Part shown: positions 6,874 through 7,316 of the stretch, one piece after another
Numbering within the stretch: position 1 is the stretch's first letter
How the letters are laid out: every line of letters begins with the position of its first letter
NCBI GenBank assembly: GCA_903859115.1
Contig: CAIOLH010000016.1
Span: 1 to 7,316 of the forward strand
DNA: 7,316 bases
Reading direction: 5' to 3'
Source: an uncultured Opitutia bacterium
GTDB taxonomy: Bacteria > Verrucomicrobiota > Verrucomicrobiae > Opitutales > UBA953
Program-made: the position numbers and the translations under genes
The notes under the pieces: generated by a model
The model's database searches: none
Seen by the model: only the letters and a program-made list of their open reading frames with translations
What the model was told of the DNA's origin: nothing

Positions 6874-7316
6874 ATGCAAATCACCCTCTCACATTTTCGC
6901 TTGGCTGGCTTGGCCGTCTCCACGGGAGCCGATACCAGAGATTATATAAAAGACGGATTAGCTCACGGTATCAGTCTCGCCCACTTAGAACGCGTTGCTA
7001 AAACGATTGGGCTAAAGGAACGTAAGGTAGCGTCGCCTGGTGTGACCGCGTTGGACTTATGTGAAGATGCTAGTCGTCGGCTTCTGGCGGCTATGGATAT
7101 CGATGTATCGACCATCGATGCCATTATTTTTGTCACGCAAACGCCTGATCACTCACAGCCCAGCAACTCCTGTCTTTTGCATGGTCGTCTAGGTTTTAGT
7201 AAGTCTTCTTTTGCCTTAGATTTGTCCTTGGGTTGTTCAGGTTGGGTTTACGGGCTGTATCAAGCCGGACTCCTTTGTGCTCAGGGCGGGGTAGGTCGGG
7301 TTTTACTTTGTAGCGG
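6874..7316 (+). CDS. 3-oxoacyl-ACP synthase III (KAS III/FabH-like), N-terminal part
   Basis: KAS III enzymes perform a decarboxylating Claisen condensation of an acyl thioester with malonyl-ACP. The frame is open from ATG 6874 to the right edge, giving 147 complete codons of an expected 320-350. Family features include HLERVAKTIGLKERKVASPG at 37-56, DLCEDASRRLL at 61-71, and FVTQTPDHSQPSNSC at 86-100. The active-site segment DLSLGCSGWVYGL is at 116-128, with Cys121 (codon 7234-7236) as the nucleophile. The His and Asn of the triad would lie beyond the window. The GCSGWVYGL form resembles the KAS III proteins of glycan and secondary-metabolite loci more than housekeeping FabH, whose motif is closer to ACAGF. 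The gene begins 14 nt after the ligase stop without a visible Shine-Dalgarno. It probably extends the chain carried by the upstream ACP. Confidence 0.9.
   Translation, partial: MQITLSHFRLAGLAVSTGADTRDYIKDGLAHGISLAHLERVAKTIGLKERKVASPGVTALDLCEDASRRLLAAMDIDVSTIDAIIFVTQTPDHSQPSNSCLLHGRLGFSKSSFALDLSLGCSGWVYGLYQAGLLCAQGGVGRVLLCS

Overview
This window is a dense, single-strand stretch of a bacterial surface-polysaccharide (O-antigen or capsule type) locus. Nine genes, all on the + strand, are packed with gaps of -4 to 46 nt, so they probably form one operon or two closely linked transcription units. The first gene is cut by the left edge and the last by the right edge. The organism is most likely Gram-negative with a mid-range GC content (by eye, roughly the low to mid 40s percent). 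I cannot place it in a phylum. None of the eight visible start codons has a recognisable Shine-Dalgarno sequence; the starts follow A/T-rich or otherwise unremarkable sequence instead. This fits lineages with weak SD use, such as Bacteroidota or some Verrucomicrobiota, but does not prove one.

Region 1 (1-1814) supplies sugar chemistry. It holds the C-terminal half of a WecB-type UDP-GlcNAc 2-epimerase, which makes UDP-ManNAc, followed 2 nt later by a family GT4 glycosyltransferase of the WbuB-like type.

Region 2 (1820-4469) is a trio: an ATP-grasp carboxylate-amine ligase-like enzyme, a HAD phosphatase and a FemAB/GNAT-fold N-acyltransferase. The last two overlap by 4 nt (ATGA). The families suggest formation and transfer of an acyl or aminoacyl group onto an amine, with a phosphatase step; the substrate is not visible.

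Region 3 (4516-7316) is a compact acyl-assembly module: a free-standing acyl carrier protein, a short-chain dehydrogenase/reductase, a short ANL-superfamily AMP-forming acyl ligase, and the N-terminal part of a KAS III-type ketoacyl-ACP synthase with its catalytic Cys in view. Together these could activate a short acid, load it on the ACP, extend it by condensation and reduce the 3-oxo group to a 3-hydroxyacyl chain. Inside a glycan locus, the simplest reading is synthesis of an unusual N-acyl decoration for an amino sugar. The FemAB/GNAT protein just upstream is one candidate for the transferase. This functional link is inference from family membership and gene order.

No rRNA, tRNA, CRISPR array, insertion sequence or convincing terminator was seen. 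The only gap longer than 14 nt is 4470-4515, between regions 2 and 3.
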